Part shown: positions 1 through 5,802 of the stretch, in pieces
How positions within the stretch are numbered: the stretch's first letter is position 1
Layout: the number at the start of each line of letters is the position of its first letter
Assembly: GCA_016790285.1 (NCBI GenBank)
Contig: JAEUPJ010000052.1
Location: forward strand, 1 to 62,541
Reading direction: 5' to 3'
DNA length: 62,541 nt
DNA from: Roseateles sp.
GTDB taxonomy: Bacteria; Pseudomonadota; Gammaproteobacteria; Burkholderiales; Burkholderiaceae_C
Notes under the pieces: generated by a model
Told to the model about the DNA's origin: nothing
Databases searched by the model: none
Seen by the model: the letters and a program-made list of their open reading frames with translations, nothing else
Program-made: the position numbers and the translations under genes

Positions 1-88
1 GCCACGGCAGCAGGGAAACCGGCACCGCAAAAGCCTTCAAAATCCACCCCAGCGTAACCCCTCGGGACGCCCGTTCCACCCACCTGTT

Positions 89-140
89 CCTGGCTCCATT
101 ACGGCGAACATCGGTGGCTCTATTACGGCGGTCGGTGACA
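89..140 (-). repeat. Tandem repeats resembling an IS21-family-like terminus
   Basis: Read on the minus strand, the motif CGCCGTAATRGAGCCA occurs twice (starting at 130 and at 106, period 24), and each copy is preceded by TGT (140 and 110). Ends beginning TGT with internally repeated blocks are typical of IS21-family elements, but no transposase lies inside the window, so the family is inference. The outermost TGT falls inside the ImmA-like gene, whose reading frame ends in the repeat. The element would extend off the left edge. Confidence 0.4.
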
Positions 141-395
141 CTGCCCGCGGTGCAGCATCCAGTGCCCAAACTCGTGGCCGATTGAGAAGCGGTCTCGACC
201 CGCGGCCGGCGCAGGCCGAATCGTGGCGATGGCGCGGTCGCCGTACCCCACCAGCGTAGCCGCGCATCCGTCCAAGTCCGCCCGCTGAACGCGCATACCG
301 TGCATGAGCGCGAGCGCTTCCACGTCCAGCTCCCCTGGCGCAGAAATGCCGCACTCCTCGACCAAGGCCTCAGCCCGTTCCCCGGGTTCGGTCAC
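123..395 (-). pseudogene. ImmA/IrrE-family metallopeptidase, 3'-truncated
   Basis: Ninety residues are readable. The zinc-protease motif HEFGH is at residues 74-78, inside SIGHEFGHWMLHRG, the usual ImmA/IrrE context. Family members continue well beyond this point and supply a third acidic zinc ligand; here the frame runs into IS-end-like repeats at position 140 and stops after a few unrelated residues (HRPP). I therefore call it truncated and probably inactive. Its start overlaps the end of the upstream gene by 4 bases (ATGA), so it is the third gene of the leftward sigma-like unit. ImmA/IrrE proteases usually relieve repression by cutting a partner protein; in some CBASS loci a related peptidase (CapP) cuts the repressor CapH. 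A comparable role here is inference. Confidence 0.7.
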
Positions 396-799
396 TTGCC
401 GTTCTCGGCTTTCGCGTCCGCCAGAACCTGCTGCATGGTTGCGTACAGCCGCAGGATGTCCTCGTCGGACATCTCGTTAAGCTCCCGAGCAGCAAGCGTG
501 AACCTGGTGTCGTTCGCAGCTGCAGCAATGAACGCACGCGCTTCGGCGACCGAAACGGGTGCTGGCATGGCGGCTTCCTCAGCTTCAGCGCCGCGGGCGA
601 GCGCGGCTTTGGCAGCAGCAAACTTGCGCTTTGCGACAGCCGTCTTCGCTGAGCGCACCAACGCGAGGCCGAATGCACGCGCCTCCTCTTCCGTTGTTCC
701 GGCCAGGACTTCCGAATCAGGCGTCGCCACCAGGTCACGGAACTGCGCCTCTAGGAAGGCTGCGGTCGGATGCTTGTTTGAACTTTGTCCCATGGTCAT
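392..799 (-). CDS. Unknown small protein between the sigma-like and ImmA-like genes
   Basis: This 135-residue protein matches no family I recognise. It is rich in Ala, Glu and Arg and is probably mostly helical, with no signal peptide or membrane segment. A central Ala/Lys/Arg-rich stretch (about residues 50-75) and an acidic C-terminal half are visible. It overlaps the sigma-like gene upstream (796-799) and the ImmA-like gene downstream (392-395) by 4 bases each, which points to translational coupling and one functional unit. By position it could be the partner that holds the sigma-like protein inactive and is cleaved by the peptidase, as an anti-sigma factor would be, but nothing in its sequence proves this. 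Confidence 0.6.
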   Translation of the reverse strand: MTMGQSSNKHPTAAFLEAQFRDLVATPDSEVLAGTTEEEARAFGLALVRSAKTAVAKRKFAAAKAALARGAEAEEAAMPAPVSVAEARAFIAAAANDTRFTLAARELNEMSDEDILRLYATMQQVLADAKAENGK

Positions 800-1377
800 T
801 GCCCCTTTTGTTGAAGGGAAGCAAGCTTGCGTTCCAGCTTCTTGCGGAGCGCGTCGAACTGCTTCTGGTCAAGGCCCAAAGCCGCAGCAGCTTCAGGTCC
901 GCTGAGACCCTCCATGCGTACTGTGAGCAGGTCCTCGAGCTCTTGGTCACTGGTCACGAGCTCCTCGAGGGCATCGAAGAGTTCTTGCGCCGCGGCGTAG
1001 TCCTCGGGAGTGTTCAGTTCGACAGCGTAGTCGAGATGCGGTTCGTCGTCTTCCGGTGCCTCGTCCAGCGTCGTGGTCTGCCGTCGACTGTCGATAGGTG
1101 CGTTCTTGACCTTCTTCCGCTCGTTGAAGGCCACGCCATCCATAGCGGTGGCCAGCGTGACGAGCGCCGGTACGCCACGTCGCCACCCTCGGTCTTCCCC
1201 AAGCAGTTTCTCCACGACCTTGTGCAGTAGGTCGTCACTCGACATCTCCGTCAGGCCGACCGCGCGCTCGCGAGCCAAGCTCCTCGCCCGCTCCCAGTCG
1301 GCGGGGGGCATAGCGTTCAACGCTGCCTCCACCTCTGCGCCGCTTAGGTACTCGTGTTTTTCGGACCTTGTCCGCAT
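796..1377 (-). CDS. Sigma-70-like (ECF-type) factor
   Basis: The 193-residue protein has a sigma-like layout. An N-terminal helical part (about 20-100) contains EMSSDDLLHKVVEKLL, reminiscent of region 2. An acidic linker follows, and the C-terminal part (about 130-190) carries GLSGPEAAAALGLDQKQFDALRKKL, which reads as a region-4 helix-turn-helix. There is no effector domain. A GAGAGG ribosome-binding site lies just before the ATG at 1377. The gene heads a tightly overlapping unit with an unknown protein and an ImmA-like peptidase, and it is divergent from the CBASS cap5 gene. A bipartite motif upstream of this gene recurs before cap5 and cdn, so a plausible role is to transcribe its own unit and the CBASS genes. 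Assignment to a specific sigma group is uncertain. Confidence 0.6.
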   Translation of the reverse strand: MRTRSEKHEYLSGAEVEAALNAMPPADWERARSLARERAVGLTEMSSDDLLHKVVEKLLGEDRGWRRGVPALVTLATAMDGVAFNERKKVKNAPIDSRRQTTTLDEAPEDDEPHLDYAVELNTPEDYAAAQELFDALEELVTSDQELEDLLTVRMEGLSGPEAAAALGLDQKQFDALRKKLERKLASLQQKGQ

Positions 1378-1393
1378 CGCTTGCCTCTCTCCC

Positions 1394-1423
1394 GTAGGAC
1401 TCTCGACGTGTAGTCAGTCGGAC
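1394..1423 (-). promoter_or_regulatory. Candidate promoter of the sigma-like unit (shared motif, copy 1)
   Basis: On the minus strand GTCCGACT (1423-1416) is followed, 19 bases from its start, by GAGAGTCCTAC (1404-1394). The same two boxes occur before cap5 and cdn with an 18-base offset. The second box ends 16 bases before the ATG at 1377, which leaves only a very short leader. Its place before the sigma-like gene suggests autoregulation. Confidence 0.5.
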
Positions 1424-1449
1424 GCTGGAAATTTATTTCTTTTGTGCGC

Positions 1450-1478
1450 GTCCAGACGCCCGTTCCTGAGAGTCTTAC
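1450..1478 (+). promoter_or_regulatory. Candidate promoter of cap5 (shared motif, copy 2)
   Basis: GTCCAGAC (1450-1457) is followed by GAGAGTCTTAC (1468-1478), offset 18. It is divergent from copy 1, with the two GTCC boxes 27 bases apart around an A/T-rich stretch. The box ends 91 bases before the chosen cap5 start at 1570, so a sizeable leader is implied. Confidence 0.5.
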
Positions 1479-1569
1479 CGACTGTACCGCCCGGCCACCG
1501 GTTCGTCAGTGGCCCGGTGGCTCGCTTGACCAGCGCCAAACTACACCTCGAAAGCGGCCCACGACCCCA

Positions 1570-2697
1570 ATGGCCACGAACCACAAACGACTGCCCATCC
1601 CGCTGCCGGTTCGGCACAGCCTCTGGATTGCCGCCGCTGGGCGATGCGAGTTCCGCGGCTGCAACGAACCGGTGTCGCGGGACTTCCTGACGAAGCGCAC
1701 CGCGTACGTTGGCGAGCTCGCACACATCGTGGGCGACAGCCCCGACGCCCCCCGCGGCGACCTCGTTCGCTCGAAGCAGCTCGCGCAAGACGAGCGAAAC
1801 CTGATGCTCATGTGCTACGGGTGCCACAAGCGCATTGACCGTCACGGCAAGGCCAATGGGTACAGCGAGGCTGACCTGCTGGCGATGAAACGGGAACACG
1901 AGGCTCGCGTGGAGCTCATTTATTCGTCCACGGGCGTCAAGCAGACACTGCCGGTGCTGATGACGTTTCCGATTGCGAGCCACACGCCAGTCATCGACAT
2001 CCGCGACATCAACCACGCCATCATCGAAAACTCGAAGTACAAGCGATTCCCGTCTGGGAGGCACGTTCACATCGACCGGAGCGACTTCGACATCACGGAC
2101 GGGTCACCTGACTTCTGGGCGCGGGCGGAGGCGACGCTCACGAGCATCTTCGAGACGCGGCTTCGACCAGAACTGACTGCCCGGCACGCTCCATCCCACC
2201 TGACCATCGCCGCGTTCGCGCCCATTCCCCTGCTCATGAAGCTCGGGGCGCTGCTGGGCGACAAGATGGACGCCAGCGTGCTGGACCTGCCGGTTGAGCG
2301 CTGGCTTTGGGATACGCGCACAGATGTCGCGGCGCCCAACTGGCAGTTTGACGTACCGGCGCAACTTCCGCGTGTCGTTGCAGTCGAGGTGGGCGTGTCG
2401 AGCCGGGTGACGGGTGCACTGCCGCCGGAAGGCGCGCCAGTTCTGAGGTTCGAGGCTGCGGCGCCCAATCGGGGAATCATCCGGACCGAGGCCCACCTGC
2501 AGGAGTTTCGAGCCCGCTGCAATGCGTTCTTCGTGGCGCTGACCGCGGCCGGCGCTCGCGTCGTGCACATCTTCCCCGCTACGCCCTTGTGCGCAAGCGT
2601 TGAGCTGGGAAGGCTGCTCTTGCCAAAGACGCTCGAAGAGGTCCACGTCTGGGACCGGCAAGCACCGACCTGGGTCCATGCCCTTCGCCTGAAGTAG
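1570..2697 (+). CDS. cap5: CBASS effector Cap5: HNH nuclease fused to SAVED sensor
   Basis: In CBASS, Cap5 is a DNA-degrading effector switched on when its SAVED domain binds the cyclic nucleotide made by the CD-NTase. From the ATG at 1570 it is 375 residues. The HNH domain (about 15-115) has paired cysteines RCEFRGC (26, 31) and MCYGC (82, 85), AHI with His52, and CHKRID with His86, the pattern of HNH nucleases with a structural zinc. The C-terminal half (about 190-370) has the SAVED signature VHIFPATPLCASVELGRLL and a final W-rich strand. An in-frame GTG upstream at 1444 would overlap the candidate promoter, so I prefer 1570, where homology begins. The next gene is the CD-NTase, 109 bases on. 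Confidence 0.88.
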   Translation: MATNHKRLPIPLPVRHSLWIAAAGRCEFRGCNEPVSRDFLTKRTAYVGELAHIVGDSPDAPRGDLVRSKQLAQDERNLMLMCYGCHKRIDRHGKANGYSEADLLAMKREHEARVELIYSSTGVKQTLPVLMTFPIASHTPVIDIRDINHAIIENSKYKRFPSGRHVHIDRSDFDITDGSPDFWARAEATLTSIFETRLRPELTARHAPSHLTIAAFAPIPLLMKLGALLGDKMDASVLDLPVERWLWDTRTDVAAPNWQFDVPAQLPRVVAVEVGVSSRVTGALPPEGAPVLRFEAAAPNRGIIRTEAHLQEFRARCNAFFVALTAAGARVVHIFPATPLCASVELGRLLLPKTLEEVHVWDRQAPTWVHALRLK

Positions 2698-2717
2698 CCC
2701 GGCGCCGCCACGACGGT

Positions 2718-2746
2718 GTCCAACTTCGACCGCTCGAGAGTCTTAC
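2718..2746 (+). promoter_or_regulatory. Candidate promoter of the CD-NTase gene (shared motif, copy 3)
   Basis: GTCCAACT (2718-2725) is followed by GAGAGTCTTAC (2736-2746), offset 18, exactly as before cap5. It lies in the 109-base gap between cap5 and the CD-NTase and ends 60 bases before the GTG start at 2807, so cdn and the E2 gene could be transcribed separately from cap5. Confidence 0.5.
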
Positions 2747-2806
2747 TGCCCAGGGCGCCCGGAAGTCGAGCGTGACGCCCAACCCCAGCTAGAAGAAGAG
2801 GTTAAC

Positions 2807-4027
2807 GTGCATCGCGACTTTCCCATGACCCTGCCCAGCAATGAAGATGCGCTCGTCGGCGCATCCGGCGCGCTGGCCGCCATCACCCAGGCGCACTCAC
2901 TGAGCGACACCGAACGCGAGCGGTTGAAGAGCAGCTACGAGTCCATCGGCGAGTTCCTGAGCGAGCACCCGTTCTTTGGCGGGCTCACCGTCGAGGTTCA
3001 TCCCCAGGGCTCGATGGCAATCGGCACGACGACCAAGCCGGAGGGCAAGGCGGAGTTTGACGTTGACCTGGTGGCCCGGCTGACCTCGTCGGCACAGCGG
3101 CAAGACGCGGTGTACCTGCTCCAACAGCTGGACGAGGCGATGGGTGAGTACGCCGAGCGGCACGACCTCAAGGTCGAGCCCAAGCGTCGGTGCACCCAAG
3201 TGCAGTACGCGAACGCCATGCATACCGACGTGACCCCGGTCATCGACTGGCCGAGCCATCTCGAGGCTTACGGCGATGTGGCGGGTCTGGTTCCGGACCG
3301 CGAGCGCGGGGAACATCTGGGGACCAACCCTCGTGGATACGTCCGCTTCTTCAACGACGCGGCGGCGCTCCTGCCGAAGTTCTCCTTGATGGAGTCACGC
3401 CAAGCGCTTGCCAAGGCTGACGTGCTGCCCCTGCCGGGGCCCTCGGCATGGGCAAGACCGCTGGCTCGCTATGTCCAGCTCTTCAAGATTCACAGGAACA
3501 TCCTGTTCGCCGCTCACCCGGAGCTCGCGCCGACCAGCACGTTCATCACGACGCAGGTGGCGTTGGCCTACGCTGACTTGGTGCGGCCGGGCGCGACCTT
3601 CCAATCCCCCGTTCACCTGCTGCTCGCCATCTTCGCGAAGATGCCGGAGTACGTCAGTGTGGGATACCGTGATGGCCGCGAGCACTGGGTGCTCTGCAAC
3701 CCGACGCACCGTAGGGAAAACCTTGCCGACCGTATGAACTCGGGTGACCGCCAGGACGCCTACCGTCAGTGGCGGGCGCGATTCGCCCACGACGTCGCCA
3801 GCTTGTCTGAGATGTACTTGCCGCACGGCGCAGGAGTAAAGGTCCTAGCCACCTCAGTCCAGAACAGCTTTGGGACCCGAGCTAGCAAGGCCTTGACGGA
3901 CTCGTACGCGGCCGGAGCGGCACGCGAGCGCGCCAACGGTATGACCCGCATCTACGTTCCGACAGCAGCTGGTGCGGCTGCGGTCTTGCCGATTGCTTCG
4001 CGCGCGCACACCTTCTACGGCGACTGA
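2807..4027 (+). CDS. CBASS CD-NTase (cGAS/DncV-like cyclic nucleotide synthase), CdnG-like
   Basis: This 406-residue enzyme would make the cyclic oligonucleotide alarm signal when phage is sensed. The nucleotidyltransferase core is clear: HPQGSMAIGT at 65-74 (GS at 68-69), the metal-binding pair D85/D87 in EFDVDLVARL, and a third acidic residue D141 in HTDVTPVIDW. The C-terminal part has LCNPTHRRENLADRMN, typical of the OAS/cGAS-like helical domain. Cap5 partnered by an E2-only module fits clade G, for which the Asticcacaulis CdnG-Cap5 pair uses 3',2'-cGAMP, but the clade and product here are inference. The GTG start is chosen because AAGAGG (2796-2801) sits 5 bases upstream; ATG at 2825 lacks this. 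Its stop overlaps the next start by one base (TGATG). Confidence 0.88.
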   Translation: MHRDFPMTLPSNEDALVGASGALAAITQAHSLSDTERERLKSSYESIGEFLSEHPFFGGLTVEVHPQGSMAIGTTTKPEGKAEFDVDLVARLTSSAQRQDAVYLLQQLDEAMGEYAERHDLKVEPKRRCTQVQYANAMHTDVTPVIDWPSHLEAYGDVAGLVPDRERGEHLGTNPRGYVRFFNDAAALLPKFSLMESRQALAKADVLPLPGPSAWARPLARYVQLFKIHRNILFAAHPELAPTSTFITTQVALAYADLVRPGATFQSPVHLLLAIFAKMPEYVSVGYRDGREHWVLCNPTHRRENLADRMNSGDRQDAYRQWRARFAHDVASLSEMYLPHGAGVKVLATSVQNSFGTRASKALTDSYAAGAARERANGMTRIYVPTAAGAAAVLPIASRAHTFYGD

Positions 4028-4464
4028 TGAGGTACGGGGGCGCATCCGCGGACAAGTCACTTGCGCTGCAGGCGATGCACCTGCAAGCGCTTGGGCTACC
4101 AGGAGCGCGTACCTCGATACCGGGCGGCCGCCAGCTCGAGTACGAGTTCGATGTCGCCCCCTTCCCGGGCGCGCGCACCTACAGGTGCCGAATCATGCTC
4201 AAGAAGGATGGCAGCTCGCCCAAGGCTTTCGTTCTGTCTCCCAACCTGCACGAGTTGGCCGAGGGGAAGAAGCTGCCGCACGTGTACCAGCATGACGGTA
4301 AGAGCTCACGCCTCTGCCTGTACTTCCCTGCCGACAACGAGTGGCTGCCGAACATGCTGCTGGCGGAGACCCTCGTCGCCTGGACCATCGACTGGCTACG
4401 GTTCTTCGAATTGTGGTTAGTGGACGGCGAGTGGCGAGGGGGAGGGCGGCACCCGGAAGCGTAG
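4027..4464 (+). CDS. CBASS E2-like protein (short type II, no E1 or JAB partner)
   Basis: This is a 145-residue E2 (ubiquitin-conjugating enzyme)-like protein. The segment LPHVYQHDGKSSRLCLYFP is laid out like the canonical E2 active-site strand (HPN..., G-x-ICL), which places the catalytic cysteine at C97; the following EWLPNMLLAETLVAWTIDWL matches the WSP...ll helix. In type II CBASS an E2, with or without an E1, attaches the CD-NTase C-terminus to a target and thereby primes it. No E1 (ThiF-like) or JAB peptidase gene is nearby, so this is the short variant. It is translationally coupled to the CD-NTase by a one-base stop/start overlap. The C-terminal GEWRGGGRHP is a conserved tail of this family. 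Confidence 0.78.
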   Translation: MRYGGASADKSLALQAMHLQALGLPGARTSIPGGRQLEYEFDVAPFPGARTYRCRIMLKKDGSSPKAFVLSPNLHELAEGKKLPHVYQHDGKSSRLCLYFPADNEWLPNMLLAETLVAWTIDWLRFFELWLVDGEWRGGGRHPEA

Positions 4465-4670
4465 CGGCTTCTCTCTTTCCGGTGCACTGCCGCTGCGGTC
4501 CGAAGGGCCTGATGTCGACGGCCTTCGGGCATCAGCGTGAGGGTGGTCCAATCTCCAGGCAAAGCGGCAAGTCCTGGGGGGCGGACCTAGCTGGATTTGG
4601 CGCTCGAAGGCGCAGGTGTCCCCATCCAATGCTTGGCGGCGGCGGCCGGGAGGCTCCCTGCGCTACGTGC

Positions 4671-4876
4671 TATACTGCGTAGACGGATGCTCGCTTGAGA
4701 TGCAGGTACTTTTGGTACACAGCACATAAGCGAAGTGCGCCACCCTCCGGCTGCAAGGTCGGGCGGGAGTCATCCGAGGGGCCATCGGCGATAATTGCCC
4801 TAGTTGAGCGGAGTGCTGCCCGTCATCAACTTAAGTCTAAGCAAACGGGCCCACGCTATGTGGGCTTTTGTTTTTC
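4671..4876 (+). ncRNA. Candidate structured leader or small RNA
   Basis: A good -10 hexamer TATACT (4671-4676), with only a weak -35, precedes about 195 bases with nested pairing. TCGCTT (4691-4696) pairs with AAGCGA (4728-4733); inside this, TGC pairs with GCA and GTAC with GTAC around a TTTTG loop. Further on, GCCCGT (4818-4823) pairs with ACGGGC (4845-4850), sharing two bases with the terminator stem that follows. The product could be a free-standing small RNA or an attenuator leader controlling the downstream two-gene unit. No RNA family is recognised and no reverse transcriptase is nearby. Confidence 0.42.
4849..4875 (+). terminator. Intrinsic terminator directly upstream of the PRTase-like operon
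   Basis: The stem GCCCAC (4849-4854) / GTGGGC (4860-4865) has loop GCTAT and is followed by TTTTGTTTTT (4866-4875). It ends only 11 bases before the ATG at 4887, an arrangement typical of attenuated leaders or of an sRNA gene abutting a coding region. Confidence 0.75.
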
Positions 4877-4886
4877 TGGAGCCCGC

Positions 4887-5792
4887 ATGACCCTTCCGAC
4901 GAGCGCCCCAACTAAAGAGGCCATCGAGCGGCTCCGTGCCGAACTGAATGAACGGCTGCTGGGTCTGGCTGATGATGAGATTGTTGGTGCGCAGCTAGGC
5001 ACCCACTTGAACAGGCTCTTGTCGCCGGCCTCGTACAAGTCATGGCTGAGCGCTGGGCAGAACCTGCGTTCGTTTGCTGAGTCTTACCTAGTCGGCCTCG
5101 TATCGTCGACGGGCCGGCGCAAGGGCTTGGACTACGTCTACGCGATTGAAGGCAAGGCTAAGCCCATTCTGCAGACCTTCAACGGCGACCTCTGGAAGGC
5201 CTTCTGCTCGACAAGGCCCGTTCAAAAAATCGCATACGACGGCGCAACAAGTACTCTGTCTCTTCTGCCCCTCAGTTCAGATGCAACCGAAGGCCATCTC
5301 ATTGCGTCATTAAGCCAAGTCGAGCACCAAGTTATCCGCGAGGGATTCATCGCTAAGCTGGGAAATGGCCACCGTGCAGTCGAGCAGCTGCAGGTCATCG
5401 CCAGCAATCACGGCGAGGGTGCCTATACAAACTGGGTTGGCGCTCTTAAGGCGGAGCCGGGGTTATTTCGGGAATGGGGCATTTTCCGAGTCGAGTCGAT
5501 AAAAGCCAAGTTCGCTGAGCGCTTGAGCGACTTGGCCCTGGATGAGCCGGCGCGCACTCGGCTGCTCCAAGAATTCGAGGCCGACTATCTGAGTCAGCGT
5601 AAGCCTTCCCGTGCGCTCGCGCAGCCCATTTCCCCTCAGGCGGTCGGCTCGTCACCAGCTGGCCGGAGCACAGATAGTGGGCATCGCGACTTGCTCATGA
5701 GAGCCATCGCCTCGCTCACCGACGAGCAGCTGGCGCGAATTCTCGTCCCGCTTGACCTAGTAGCGGCAATCGTCGGGCAGCGAAAGCAGTAA
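4887..5792 (+). CDS. Unknown protein paired with the PRTase-like gene; possible LOTUS-like N-terminus
   Basis: The protein is 301 residues and matches no family I can name with certainty. Residues about 10-85 (IERLRAELNERLL, then IVGAQLGTHLNRLLSP...LRSFAESYL) resemble the layout of an OST-HTH/LOTUS or other winged-helix domain that binds RNA or G-quadruplexes; this is a loose visual match. The middle is mixed alpha/beta, a Ser/Pro-rich linker spans about 235-262, and the C-terminus is a helical tail. The start at 4887 is preceded by GGA and follows a terminator; an in-frame upstream extension to 4695 would translate through the structured RNA and is rejected. The next gene starts 10 bases after its stop, so the two are co-expressed. 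Confidence 0.6.
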   Translation: MTLPTSAPTKEAIERLRAELNERLLGLADDEIVGAQLGTHLNRLLSPASYKSWLSAGQNLRSFAESYLVGLVSSTGRRKGLDYVYAIEGKAKPILQTFNGDLWKAFCSTRPVQKIAYDGATSTLSLLPLSSDATEGHLIASLSQVEHQVIREGFIAKLGNGHRAVEQLQVIASNHGEGAYTNWVGALKAEPGLFREWGIFRVESIKAKFAERLSDLALDEPARTRLLQEFEADYLSQRKPSRALAQPISPQAVGSSPAGRSTDSGHRDLLMRAIASLTDEQLARILVPLDLVAAIVGQRKQ

Positions 5793-5802
5793 CGAATTCA
5801 AG

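Larger units (their letters stand above)
4465..4886 (+). other. 422-base gap between CBASS and the PRTase-like pair
   Basis: I see no protein gene. The first 200 bases hold nothing I can name. From about 4671 the sequence becomes structured and ends in an intrinsic terminator (described separately) that lies directly before the ribosome-binding site of the next gene. Confidence 0.6.

Noticed and set aside
1444-1569. Longer Cap5 start at GTG 1444
   Set aside because: It lies within the candidate promoter and the added 42 residues do not resemble the HNH family.
4671-4886. Retron msr-msd
   Set aside because: No reverse transcriptase is encoded in the window and I could not see the inverted a1/a2 ends required.
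4695-4886. N-terminal extension of the 4887 gene
   Set aside because: It would be translated through the hairpins and terminator, has an unusual composition, and a ribosome-binding site suits the ATG at 4887.
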